Assembly: GCF_014287895.1 (NCBI RefSeq)
Contig: NZ_JACOPP010000039.1
Location: 1-18,972 of the forward strand
Origin: Lawsonibacter hominis
GTDB lineage: Bacteria; Bacillota; Clostridia; Oscillospirales; Oscillospiraceae
Length of the DNA: 18,972 nt
Reading direction: 5' to 3'
Each line of letters begins with the position of its first letter. The first letter of the stretch is position 1. The position numbers and the translations under genes were made by a program. Shown piece after piece: positions 1-5,766 of the stretch. Below the pieces are notes generated by a model, which was not told where the DNA came from, ran no database searches, and was given only the letters and a program-made list of their open reading frames with translations.

Positions 1-384
1 AGCAGAGTAACCAAAAATATACGTCAATTTTATATAAAAATGCCAGCAAATCGTTGTTGACTTTGTTCAGCAAGTCCACGATAAATAATGAATTGATTGC
101 TACAACATATTCCAAATGACAACTTCTGTAACTCCACAAAATATGTTATATCGAAACAGACTCCTACGATAGCTGCCATCTTCCGCCCCCGCCTCTCATC
201 TTTCGCTCCCCCAACATCCTCCCCTACCCCCGGACGCCCTGTGCTGGTGTCCGGGGGATGTTTTTGGGCGCGCAATTTCGTGTGCAAATCCGTGTGCAAT
301 TTTTGCGATTTCTTCATGTTATGTTGTATCTGGATTTATTATTTCGTATTCGCTCAGAATCCAGCAAACCGTTGATAAATCAAA
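1..384. other. Gene-free low-GC flank with one terminator-like hairpin
   Basis: No convincing coding region is seen here. The open frames on both strands lack a ribosome binding site and recognisable protein content. The notable structure is a 9-bp perfect inverted repeat, CCCCCGGAC at 227-235 and GTCCGGGGG at 249-257, followed on the plus strand by ATGTTTTT, which would suit a terminator for a plus-strand gene. The imperfect tandem motif CGTGTGCAA occurs near 279-299. The stretch lies downstream of the 3' end of tRNA-Arg, a common integration site for mobile DNA, but no second copy of the tRNA end is visible in the window. Confidence 0.4.
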
Positions 385-425
385 GAAAAATCCCGAAGCC
401 CTGATTTCTCAAAGCTTCGGGATTT
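385..425 (-). terminator. Rho-independent terminator of tRNA-Arg
   Basis: Read on the minus strand, a 12-bp stem AAATCCCGAAGC / GCTTCGGGATTT (arms 414-425 and 388-399) directly follows the CCA end of the tRNA. The T-rich 3' arm runs on into TTCTTTG. Confidence 0.8.
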
Positions 426-501
426 GGTACGGCTGAAGGGATTCGAACCCCCGACCTTTTGGTTCGTAGCCAAACACTCTATCCAGCTGAGCTACAGCCG
501 C
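425..501 (-). tRNA. tRNA-Arg (ACG)
   Basis: The minus strand folds into a complete cloverleaf of 77 nt with CCA encoded. The acceptor stem is GCGGCTG / CAGCCGT with discriminator A. The D arm contains AGCTCAGCTGGATAGAG. The anticodon loop shows ACG, the arm that decodes CGN arginine codons after A34 deamination. The T arm contains GGTTCGAATCC. It appears to be a single-gene transcript with its own promoter and terminator. Confidence 0.95.
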
Positions 502-541
502 ATACCGTCGTTTGGGAACCTGTCCCGTTGACAGCTTAATT

Positions 542-570
542 ATATTAGCACAGTCCGGGATAGAATGCAA
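542..570 (-). promoter_or_regulatory. Sigma-A promoter of tRNA-Arg
   Basis: On the minus strand TTGCAT (565-570) is separated by 17 bp from TAATAT (542-547); the overlapping TATAAT three bases further is an alternative -10. It lies about 40 bp upstream of the tRNA 5' end. Confidence 0.65.
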
Positions 571-597
571 GAGGGAATTTGCCAAAATACGAGTTTT

Positions 598-840
598 TTA
601 TTTTGAATCGGGGAGCTGGGCATCCAAAGGGTCCAACGCGGAGTTGGAGGGAATGGCCGGATCGGGCAGGCGCTGGTAGAGAACGGAGTCGGTGCCCTGG
701 AGGTTGCGTTCCTCGTAGGCCTTCAGGTCCTCCAGGGTGCGAAAGGTCAGGTTGCTGTGGTTCATGGCCACCTGATAGGAGAGCGGGAGCGATTGAAAAT
801 AGGACAGTGCCTCCGGAGTGAGGGCGGCATGGTCAAGCAT
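598..840 (-). CDS. Small hypothetical protein, 80 aa (F-x-S/T-L/M-P family)
   Basis: I do not recognise a named function. The 80-residue product has no signal peptide or membrane segment. Residues 14-48 contain SYFQSLPLSYQ followed by a segment ending LEDLKAYEERN. This F-x-S-L-P ... L-x-x-L-K-x-Y-x-x-N-L pattern recurs in the 58-residue protein at 5149-5325 and, more weakly, in the 51-residue protein just upstream. The C-terminal tail is rich in Pro, Asp and Leu. The start ATG overlaps the end of the upstream gene by 8 bp (ATGCTTGA), so translation is probably coupled, and the two form one minus-strand operon. Real coding is supported by the coupling and the shared motif. Confidence 0.75.
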   Translation of the reverse strand: MLDHAALTPEALSYFQSLPLSYQVAMNHSNLTFRTLEDLKAYEERNLQGTDSVLYQRLPDPAIPSNSALDPLDAQLPDSK

Positions 841-988
841 GTCCCTCGCCCTCCGCGATGATGCGTTCCAGGCAGGCCATCAGGTCGGACATGGTCTCCA
901 GTTTCACGTCCATGGAGAGGATGGCGTTTTTCAGGTCAATGGGCATGGATTCGAATTTGTCCCGAATGGCGGGATTGACATAAGACAT
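833..988 (-). CDS. Small hypothetical protein, 51 aa, first gene of a two-gene operon
   Basis: The product begins MSYVNPAIRDKFESMP and is 51 residues, acidic and soluble. A strong site GAGGTGAT lies 5 bp before the ATG, and the same GAGGTGAT arrangement precedes the 58-residue gene at 5149-5325. The motif KFESMP plus a later MSDLMACLERI matches the layout of the 80-residue protein downstream and the 58-residue protein inside the element, so the three are likely distant paralogs. Function unknown; no catalytic motif is visible. The stop overlaps the next gene's start. The upstream terminator at 1046-1077 suggests the promoter lies in the short gap 989-1045, though no clear -35/-10 pair stands out there. 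Confidence 0.75.
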   Translation of the reverse strand: MSYVNPAIRDKFESMPIDLKNAILSMDVKLETMSDLMACLERIIAEGEGHA

Positions 989-1045
989 GGAATATCACCT
1001 CGACCATATTATGGTCGGCAGAGCGGCGGGATATTCGGAGGGACA

Positions 1046-1077
1046 TCAAAAAACGCGCCCCTGAAACAGAGGCGCGG
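1046..1077 (-). terminator. Terminator downstream of the sleL C-terminal segment
   Basis: On the minus strand the stem CGCGCCTCTG / CAGGGGCGCG (arms 1067-1076 and 1054-1063, one G-T pair, loop TTT) is followed by TTTTTTG. It would end transcripts coming from the interrupted lysin gene or from a promoter near 1206. Confidence 0.8.
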
Positions 1078-1087
1078 AACATTTGGT

Positions 1088-1132
1088 CTGTCCCCCCCGC
1101 AGGGAGCGATTGCCGCCCTGCAGGGGGGACAG
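1088..1132. repeat. 17-bp inverted repeat (long hairpin)
   Basis: CTGTCCCCCCCGCAGGG at 1088-1104 pairs with CCCTGCAGGGGGGACAG at 1116-1132 through 17 positions, with a single C/T difference that still allows a wobble pair. The loop is 11 nt. It lies between the lysin stop codon and the terminator, without its own T-run, so it could protect an mRNA 3' end or form part of a small RNA. Confidence 0.7.
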
Positions 1133-1289
1133 TGGCTGTGTGTTCGGAAAGAGAGAGGGAAGAGAGGAGGAGTTTCTGTTCTGTGTCTCTGGTGTCCTGA
1201 CAATGATTATAATACCAGAAGGAACTGGAAATTGGTGAACCGTTTTCGAATTTACTGTGAACGATTTATGAACGGCAAAATACGCGCAG

Positions 1290-1721
1290 TTACGCCTCCC
1301 GGATGCGGTAGAGCGCATTCAGTACCCGCCAGTTTTGGGGAAAGTCCCGCATCAGGTTCCAGTAGCCGACGCCACGCAGGCCGTATTCCGGAATGAGGGC
1401 CAGTTTGGCACGGATGCTGCGGGCGTCCTCGAACCAGACCTCATGGACCACGCCGTCCCCGTCGGTGTAGCGGAACCAGGGCGCCTGGGCGGTCTCGTCG
1501 TACTGGATGGCCGCGCCATACCGGCGCGCCCGGGCCAGAGCCGCCTGGGGGGAGATGGACTGGGCGCGGGTCTCCCCCTGTACAAAGGGGAGAGGCCAAT
1601 CGTAGCCGTAGGTGGGGACGCCCAGCCAGATCTGTTCCGGCGGCATCTCGGTCAGGGCATATTCCACCACCTGACGCACATTCGGCAGCGGCGCGACCGC
1701 CATGGGCGGGCCATAAGTATA
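1290..1721 (-). CDS. sleL: C-terminal segment of the interrupted YaaH/SleL-type spore lysin (GH18)
   Basis: These codons encode the second half of a glycoside hydrolase family 18 barrel. The open frame enters through TYGPPMAVAP, continues with the conserved IWLGVPTYGYDWPLP and VWFEDARSI segments, and ends with GVGYWNL, the tryptophan-containing last strand of GH18 enzymes, then a short tail. It has no start codon with a ribosome binding site, no LysM domain and no catalytic DxDxE, all of which are at 6909-7787. The internal ATG at 1703 is simply a methionine codon in the join. Segment 1713-1721 is the 9-bp att core shared with 6930-6938. Joined at the core, the frame is continuous and the protein would be 426 residues, the usual size of this family. 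Without excision this segment is unlikely to be translated. Confidence 0.9.
   Translation of the reverse strand, partial: YTYGPPMAVAPLPNVRQVVEYALTEMPPEQIWLGVPTYGYDWPLPFVQGETRAQSISPQAALARARRYGAAIQYDETAQAPWFRYTDGDGVVHEVWFEDARSIRAKLALIPEYGLRGVGYWNLMRDFPQNWRVLNALYRIREA
1713..1721. repeat. att core, recombinase-proximal junction
   Basis: ATAAGTATA here (TATACTTAT on the gene strand) is identical to 6930-6938. Left of it the lysin frame continues as GGCCCGCCCATG; right of it the element begins with AAAACCAT and the recombinase stop codon follows at 1729. Confidence 0.85.
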
Positions 1722-1728
1722 AAACCAT

Positions 1729-3324
1729 CTAAGGCATCGGTGATCGAACGGCTGGGCGCTCTTCCAGCCGCTCGATGCGGGGAAAGAGGAACAGACGCAT
1801 GTCGCTGGAGACCCAGCGGCCGCCCCGGGTTTTGGAATAGACCACCTTGTCGACGATCTCCTTCAGCAAGGCGTTCTTTGCGCCCGGGTCGGCGAGGGTG
1901 GGGTACGCCTCAAGTACATGCGCGACGCGGGGGAGGCTCGGAAAGCGGCTGCCGGTCAGGCGGCGGGACGCGGCCTGGTGTGCCCGGGCCTCCAGAAGCG
2001 CCCGGTCGAGCGCGGCCATACGGGCGGAGAGAACTTGGGAGCGCTGCAGGAACCGCTGGGGCGTGTAAACGCCCTGCTCGACCAGATCACAGAGACGGTC
2101 CATCTGGGTTTGCAGGCCGTCAAGGGATCGCTGGAGGAAGACGACCGTTTTTTCCGCTCCCGGATCGGCGCGGTCGGACGGAAGCGGTTCAAGCTGGAGC
2201 TGATAGCCGGACAGCCAGCTCTCCAGAGCGTCCAGTATGGCCCGCTCCACCGTCTCCAGGACAGAACCTTTGGTGTCACAGTCCCGATTGGGACAGACCA
2301 TGCAGTCCTGGCCGCGCGCATAGCGGCGGCGCTCCAGCGTGCGGCCGCATGTTCCGCAGACGACCAGACCGGCCAGGGGGTTTTGGAGCGGGACGGCCCT
2401 GGGGACCGGGGGATGGGAGCGGCTGTTCAGAATGTCCTGGGCGCGGTTGTAGAGCGGCTCTTCCAGAATGGGGGCATGCCTGCCGTCGGAAAGCGGCACG
2501 TCATGGTTCACGGGACGGGAGGAGATCACCGCGCCGTCCACCATGCGCTTGACGGTGGGGCGATAGCTCCAGCGGACCTTGCCGATATAGGTGGGGTTGG
2601 CCAGGATCGCCTGGACCGTACACGCAGGCCACTTTCCGCCGCTGGGGGCGGGAACGCCGCAGGCGTCCAGCCGTTTGGCGATGGTAAAGGAACCGAGCGG
2701 ACGCAGGGACCCGTCGGGCTGTTCCTCTCCGTTGACGTACCAGTCGAAGATCTGCCGGACCACCTCAGCCTGCTCGGGGATGATGCGCAGGGAATAGCCC
2801 TTCTCCCCGGGAAGCTTGTAGCGCTCATAGCCGTAAGCGGCCTTGCCCGCGATGTACTTCCCCTCCGCCAGAGAGGCGCGGCGGCCCCGTTGGAGCCTTC
2901 GGTTGATGGTCTTGTACTCCCGGCGGCTCATAAATAGGCCAAATTCGAAGTATTCCTCGTCAAACTCGTCCGCCGGGTCATAGTCCTTGGCAGGGGTGAT
3001 GATCCTGGTGCCGCTGTACTTAAAGGTATCGGCCACCATGCCCTGATCGGTGGTGTTGCCGCGGGCCAGGCGCTCCACCTCCATGACCAGGACGCCGCAC
3101 CAGAGGCCCGCCTCCACGTCGTTCAGGAGCCGCTGCATCTCCGGCCGGGCGGCAATGGATTCGCCGCTGCATACTTCCTCATAGCAGCCCGTGACCGGAA
3201 GGTTTCGGGTATGGGCCAGCTTCAGAAGGGCGGCCCGATGACGGGCCAGCGTGTCGCCCTCTCCATGGGCTTCCGCCTCCAGATCCAGACGGGATTTGCG
3301 CAGGTATAAGCAGTATTCTCCCAC
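1729..3324 (-). CDS. Large serine recombinase (element integrase/excisionase)
   Basis: A 531-residue serine recombinase that would cut and rejoin the att sites of the surrounding element. Residues 1-150 form the resolvase domain: YLRKSR holds the expected nucleophile Ser11 with Arg9, and EVERLARG supplies the conserved RL-R segment. EEYFEFGLFMSRREYKTINR is the typical helix following the catalytic fold. Residues about 163-270 are the recombinase domain (AAYGYERYK, NPTYIGKVRW). A zinc ribbon follows with Cys323, Cys326, Cys341 and Cys344, then a coiled-coil at about 385-460 as in other large serine recombinases. I chose GTG at 3324 because GAGGTGA lies 5 bp upstream; a GTG three codons earlier is buried in that site. 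The stop codon is 7 bp from the att core, the usual position for such genes. All key residues are intact. Confidence 0.95.
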   Translation of the reverse strand: MGEYCLYLRKSRLDLEAEAHGEGDTLARHRAALLKLAHTRNLPVTGCYEEVCSGESIAARPEMQRLLNDVEAGLWCGVLVMEVERLARGNTTDQGMVADTFKYSGTRIITPAKDYDPADEFDEEYFEFGLFMSRREYKTINRRLQRGRRASLAEGKYIAGKAAYGYERYKLPGEKGYSLRIIPEQAEVVRQIFDWYVNGEEQPDGSLRPLGSFTIAKRLDACGVPAPSGGKWPACTVQAILANPTYIGKVRWSYRPTVKRMVDGAVISSRPVNHDVPLSDGRHAPILEEPLYNRAQDILNSRSHPPVPRAVPLQNPLAGLVVCGTCGRTLERRRYARGQDCMVCPNRDCDTKGSVLETVERAILDALESWLSGYQLQLEPLPSDRADPGAEKTVVFLQRSLDGLQTQMDRLCDLVEQGVYTPQRFLQRSQVLSARMAALDRALLEARAHQAASRRLTGSRFPSLPRVAHVLEAYPTLADPGAKNALLKEIVDKVVYSKTRGGRWVSSDMRLFLFPRIERLEERPAVRSPMP

Positions 3325-3402
3325 AGAAGTCACCTCACAGTCTGCGATAAACCGCTCCGGGCAGGCGGGCCGGTCCTGAAAAGGCGAGCCCTCCTCCCTT
3401 TG

Positions 3403-3433
3403 TTTATATGCATTCCATCCCGGCTGATGATTC
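3403..3433 (-). promoter_or_regulatory. Possible sigma-E-like promoter upstream of the recombinase
   Basis: On the minus strand GAATCAT (3427-3433) and CATATAAA (3403-3410) resemble the sporulation sigma-E consensus (KMATATT and CATACAHT), but the 16-bp spacer is slightly long and each half has mismatches. It is 79 bp upstream of the chosen start codon. Weak evidence; recorded because it bears on whether excision is mother-cell specific. Confidence 0.25.
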
Positions 3434-3505
3434 TCCGCCCGCTTGTATCCGCTGCGGATTCATAGGACGAGCAGGCAAACGCATAGGGTGCCGGGGGGTG
3501 GCGCA

Positions 3506-3826
3506 ATGAGCAGAACGGTCATAAGCAGAAACGGCGCGTTTCTTTACCGGTTTCCGTTTGAGCCGCCATGGGAGGATCTGCGGGCGAAAGGAACGGCATC
3601 CGGCGGCGTAACGTTTTGCCTGTTCGATTCCTGTGTGGAGCGGGAGCCGGAGAAACGGAATGAGATCGACCGGCGGGTGGCGGATATCCTCGCCCGGTCG
3701 GAGCAAAAAGGGCGTCCGACGGGGCTGGAAGAGAAAGAAGCCGGAACGGCGAACGGACGACGTGAGCCGAAAAGAGGGGAGGAAAGGGCAGAAAAACAGT
3801 ACCGCCCATTGGGCGGGTGTCCGTAA
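3506..3826 (+). CDS. Hypothetical basic protein, 106 aa, divergent from the recombinase
   Basis: No family is recognised. From ATG 3506, preceded by a G-rich GGGGGGTGG about 5 bp away, the frame reads MSRTVISRNGAFLYRFPFEP, then a hydrophobic GVTFCLFDSC, then a helical charged stretch (NEIDRRVADILARSEQK) and a Lys/Arg/Glu-rich tail. Codon use is GC-rich and protein-like for the first 70 residues; the tail is lower in complexity. It is transcribed divergently from the recombinase across a 181-bp gap. Small charged proteins beside serine recombinases sometimes act as recombination directionality factors, but nothing in this sequence proves that. It could also be a chance frame. Confidence 0.45.
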   Translation: MSRTVISRNGAFLYRFPFEPPWEDLRAKGTASGGVTFCLFDSCVEREPEKRNEIDRRVADILARSEQKGRPTGLEEKEAGTANGRREPKRGEERAEKQYRPLGGCP

Positions 3827-3876
3827 AACGGTTTAGCACCACATTTTCTGCTTTACGGCATCTTGGTTAAAACGAG

Positions 3877-3919
3877 AATAAGCATCGCTAGGTTTTGCAA
3901 CCAAGTGATGCTTATTTTG
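3877..3919 (+). terminator. Terminator-like hairpin before the methyltransferase cassette
   Basis: AATAAGCATC (3877-3886) pairs with GATGCTTATT (3907-3916) and is followed by TTGT. It could end the transcript of the 106-aa gene. The sequence becomes distinctly AT-richer from here to about 5050. Confidence 0.5.
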
Positions 3920-4008
3920 TACCATACAAAAGCATACTGAGACAGCCTTTCACGTTTCCAACAACGTGACCATTTGATACGGTTCATGTAGATTTGTTTA
4001 TGAATTTG

Positions 4009-4017
4009 TGCTATACT
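4009..4017 (+). promoter_or_regulatory. Extended -10 promoter of the methyltransferase leader
   Basis: TGCTATACT is an extended -10 element (TG-n-TATACT). No good -35 is present at the usual distance, as is common for extended -10 promoters. Transcription would start near 4024, just before the leader peptide's ribosome binding site. Confidence 0.55.
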
Positions 4018-4045
4018 ATTAGTTAAAAGGCGGTGAGCTCACGCA

Positions 4046-4084
4046 ATGAGACTTATTCGAGGTAACTACTCGGTGCAGTTGTAA
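4046..4084 (+). CDS. 12-residue leader peptide of an attenuator
   Basis: An AAGGCGGTGAG site precedes an ATG that opens MRLIRGNYSVQL followed by TAA. The last four sense codons and the stop codon lie inside the 5' arm of the terminator hairpin at 4072-4140. That is the classical layout for ribosome-mediated transcription attenuation ahead of antibiotic-responsive genes. The peptide has two arginines near the start, as in several drug-sensing leader peptides, but its inducer cannot be read from sequence. Confidence 0.6.
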   Translation: MRLIRGNYSVQL

Positions 4085-4147
4085 ATCTGGCAGCAGATTG
4101 TATCGAGCCTATTCTTATGATGTTGCCAGTTGACTGCACCTATTTTT
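4072..4147 (+). terminator. Leader terminator (attenuator) upstream of the methyltransferase
   Basis: Outer stem GGTGCAGT (4072-4079) / ACTGCACC (4133-4140) is followed at once by TATTTTTG. An inner 9-bp stem, CTGGCAGCA (4087-4095) with TGTTGCCAG (4121-4129), stacks inside it. A ribosome paused on the leader peptide would cover the 5' arm and let transcription pass into the methyltransferase gene. Confidence 0.7.
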
Positions 4148-4184
4148 GATTTATAATTACCAAATGCAGATAGGAGTAGTTATT

Positions 4185-4949
4185 GTGAACGAAATCGAAT
4201 TGATAAGCTTTTGGCAAAAAGAAGAAAGTGTTGCCCATATCCACGGATGGGATTTTTCTCACATTGATGGCAGATATACCGAGGAAACCGATTTGCCTTG
4301 GGATTATCAGAGTATCATCCTGCATTACCTCAAGCCGGAAATGAAACTGTTGGATGTGGATACTGGTGGGGGGGAATTTCTGTTATCGCTTCACCATCCT
4401 CATACAAACACAAGTGCGACAGAGGCATACCCTCCGAATATTCAGCTATGCAGGGAAACCTTGCTTCCCCTCGGGATTGATTTTCGTGCAGGCGACGGAA
4501 AGGACATTCTCCCCTTTGATGATGCGGAATTTGATATAGTCATCAATCGTCACGGTGATTTTAATGCACAGGAAATATATCGAGTTCTAAAAGCTGGAGG
4601 CATCTTTATTACTGAACAAGTGGGAGCCGAAAATGATCGTGAACTGGTAGAACTTTTGTTAGGAAAGGTTGAGCTTCCGTTTCCAGAGCAGTATCTTGAA
4701 AAAGTACGCAAGCAGTTTCGTAATGCGGGATTTGATATCCTTGATGAACGGGAATGCTTCAGACCCATTAAGTTTTTTGATGTAGGCGCACTTGTTTGGT
4801 TTGCCCGAATTATAGAGTGGGAATTCCCTAATTTCTCGGTAGACACTTGCAAGGATAGATTGTTGAATGCACAGCGGGTTTTAGAGCGAAAGGGATGTAT
4901 CGAAGGATTAATTCATCGCTTTTTACTGGTAGCTGAAAAGGTAAAATAA
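4185..4949 (+). CDS. Class I SAM-dependent methyltransferase, leader-controlled
   Basis: A 254-residue Rossmann-fold methyltransferase. Motif I is LLDVDTGGGEF at about residue 51, followed by ATEAYPPNIQLCR (acidic loop after strand 2), DILPFDDAEFDIVINRHG (motif IV region) and YRVLKAGGIFITEQVG. The C-terminal third (RECFRPIKFFDVGALVWFARIIEWEFP) is less conserved and would give substrate choice. The substrate is unknown. GTG at 4185 is chosen because TAGGAG sits 8 bp upstream; an in-frame ATG at 4164 lacks such a site. Codon use is AT-rich, unlike its neighbours, which points to separate acquisition. The leader peptide and attenuator upstream suggest induction by a translation-inhibiting compound. 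Resistance is therefore possible but unproven; it is not an Erm-type enzyme by its motifs. Confidence 0.85.
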   Translation: MNEIELISFWQKEESVAHIHGWDFSHIDGRYTEETDLPWDYQSIILHYLKPEMKLLDVDTGGGEFLLSLHHPHTNTSATEAYPPNIQLCRETLLPLGIDFRAGDGKDILPFDDAEFDIVINRHGDFNAQEIYRVLKAGGIFITEQVGAENDRELVELLLGKVELPFPEQYLEKVRKQFRNAGFDILDERECFRPIKFFDVGALVWFARIIEWEFPNFSVDTCKDRLLNAQRVLERKGCIEGLIHRFLLVAEKVK

Positions 4950-4960
4950 ATCGGTTATTA

Positions 4961-5006
4961 GGGCGCACTTCTATACAATGGATCTTTGACACTGTATCGT
5001 GCGCTC
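4961..5006. repeat. Imperfect inverted repeat after the methyltransferase gene
   Basis: GGGCGCAC (4961-4968) pairs with GTGCGCTC (4999-5006), with nested ATACA / TGTAT. No T-run follows; it precedes the real terminator. Confidence 0.4.
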
Positions 5007-5015
5007 TGCGAGACA

Positions 5016-5046
5016 ACAGCCCTGACCGAAGAAGTCAGGGCTGTTT
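5016..5046 (+). terminator. Terminator of the methyltransferase gene
   Basis: ACAGCCCTGAC (5016-5026) and GTCAGGGCTGT (5034-5044) form an 11-bp perfect stem with a 7-nt loop, ending in TGTTTAG. Confidence 0.75.
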
Positions 5047-5148
5047 AGCGTGGCCAAAAGACTTTTTTTACACGTTGAACGGCCTGATCGCAATTAGATC
5101 ATGCCGTTCACTGTTTTATGAAGCCCCGGCTTTGGGCGGCACTGTTTT

Positions 5149-5325
5149 TCATCCGTCCCCGCGGGTCAAATTTTCGGCGTAGTCTTTGAGACTGGCGAAA
5201 GAGTTGACCCCGTTCGGGCGGGTGCGGATCTGCTCCCGAACGTAATCCGGCAGCGTGTCAAAATACTGCTTTGCCACCGGTTCGCGCTGGAGAAGCATAT
5301 AAATATCACTGTAGGTCGGCTCCAT
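5149..5325 (-). CDS. Small hypothetical protein, 58 aa, companion of the cysteine peptide
   Basis: The frame opens MEPTYSDIYMLLQREP and contains YFDTLPDYVREQI and SFASLKDYAENL. The GAGGTGAT site 5 bp before the ATG is the same as for the 51-aa gene at 833-988. The YF-x-T-L-P ... SL-K-x-Y-x-x-N-L pattern matches the 80-aa protein at 598-840, so related genes lie both inside and outside the element. It is soluble and mildly acidic, has no cysteine and no known catalytic motif, and looks like two or three short helices. It lies 156 bp downstream of the 26-aa cysteine peptide gene on the same strand and is probably co-transcribed with it. Function unknown. An overlapping longer frame at 5166-5393 is rejected. 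Confidence 0.75.
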   Translation of the reverse strand: MEPTYSDIYMLLQREPVAKQYFDTLPDYVREQIRTRPNGVNSFASLKDYAENLTRGDG

Positions 5326-5435
5326 GTTCCATCACCTCGCGGATAGTGTGCCCGCAACCGGCCCGATCTATCAGGCGGTTCTGCAGCGAACATGGGCCAT
5401 GTTTGCTCCGCGTGGGCAAGCAGGCTGCAGGACGA

Positions 5436-5467
5436 GCGGCCCCAGCGGCGCAGGCCGCTGGGGCCGC
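5436..5467. repeat. 13-bp perfect hairpin between two small genes
   Basis: GCGGCCCCAGCGG (5436-5448) and CCGCTGGGGCCGC (5455-5467) enclose a 6-nt loop. It lacks a T-run on either strand and so may limit or stabilise read-through from the cysteine peptide gene into the 58-aa gene. Confidence 0.7.
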
Positions 5468-5481
5468 CAACTCAGATTCCC

Positions 5482-5562
5482 TTAGCAGCCGACGCCAAAA
5501 TACCGGCAGAGAGTCTCCCAGATGGAGCCGCAATTAAAGTTATTGCCATTAAAGCAGAACAT
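5482..5562 (-). CDS. 26-residue cysteine peptide
   Basis: A very short gene with unusually clear signals: AAGGAGG 8 bp before ATG, and a 17-bp-spaced TTGAAA/TACAAT promoter about 45 bp further upstream. The peptide starts MFCFNGNNFNCG and ends RYFGVGC. Four cysteines at 3, 11, 19 and 26 are evenly spaced (8, 8, 7), with Asn/Gly-rich and aromatic residues between them. It has no signal peptide. Possible roles are a spore-coat type peptide, a metal-binding peptide or a modified-peptide precursor. No radical-SAM or other maturase gene is nearby, which argues against the last. It is followed by a strong hairpin and then the 58-aa gene. Confidence 0.7.
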   Translation of the reverse strand: MFCFNGNNFNCGSIWETLCRYFGVGC

Positions 5563-5606
5563 GGGTGAAACCTCCTTATAAGTATTGGTCTCGCGAAGAC
5601 ATTTTG

Positions 5607-5635
5607 ATTGTAACCGTTTTGTAACTATTTTTCAA
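5607..5635 (-). promoter_or_regulatory. Sigma-A promoter of the cysteine peptide gene
   Basis: On the minus strand TTGAAA (5630-5635), a 17-bp spacer and TACAAT (5607-5612). The resulting leader is about 38 nt and carries AAGGAGG. Confidence 0.8.
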
Positions 5636-5722
5636 ATGTAATATTTCCCGGTACCCAACCGGGGCTGACGGGAGCCGAACACAAACGGGAAATTTATGAA
5701 ATCGGGGCCTGCGAAAGGCGCC

Positions 5723-5751
5723 AAAAAGCCGCCCCCTTTTGGGGGGGCGGC
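5723..5751 (-). terminator. Terminator of the 114-aa protein gene
   Basis: On the minus strand GCCGCCCCC and GGGGGCGGC form a stem with an AAAA-containing loop, followed by TTTTTGG. It lies 15 bp after the stop codon at 5767. Confidence 0.85.
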
Positions 5752-5766
5752 GCGGAAGGACCGGCG

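Noticed and set aside
1335..2552. Long plus-strand open frame of 405 codons
   Set aside because: It lies opposite the lysin fragment and recombinase, is Arg/Pro/Gly-rich without domains, and has no ribosome binding site: a shadow of GC-rich minus-strand genes.
5078..5112. Inverted repeat TGAACGGC ... GCCGTTCA as terminator of the 58-aa gene
   Set aside because: On the minus strand it is followed by an A-run rather than a T-run; on the plus strand the T-run is only TTTT. It is left as an unassigned hairpin.
5166..5533. 75-codon minus-strand frames over the cysteine-peptide region
   Set aside because: They overlap the 58-aa and 26-aa genes in other frames and lack ribosome binding sites.
5482..5562. 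Cysteine peptide as a radical-SAM-modified (SCIFF-like) precursor
   Set aside because: It is too short, its cysteine spacing differs and no maturase gene is adjacent.
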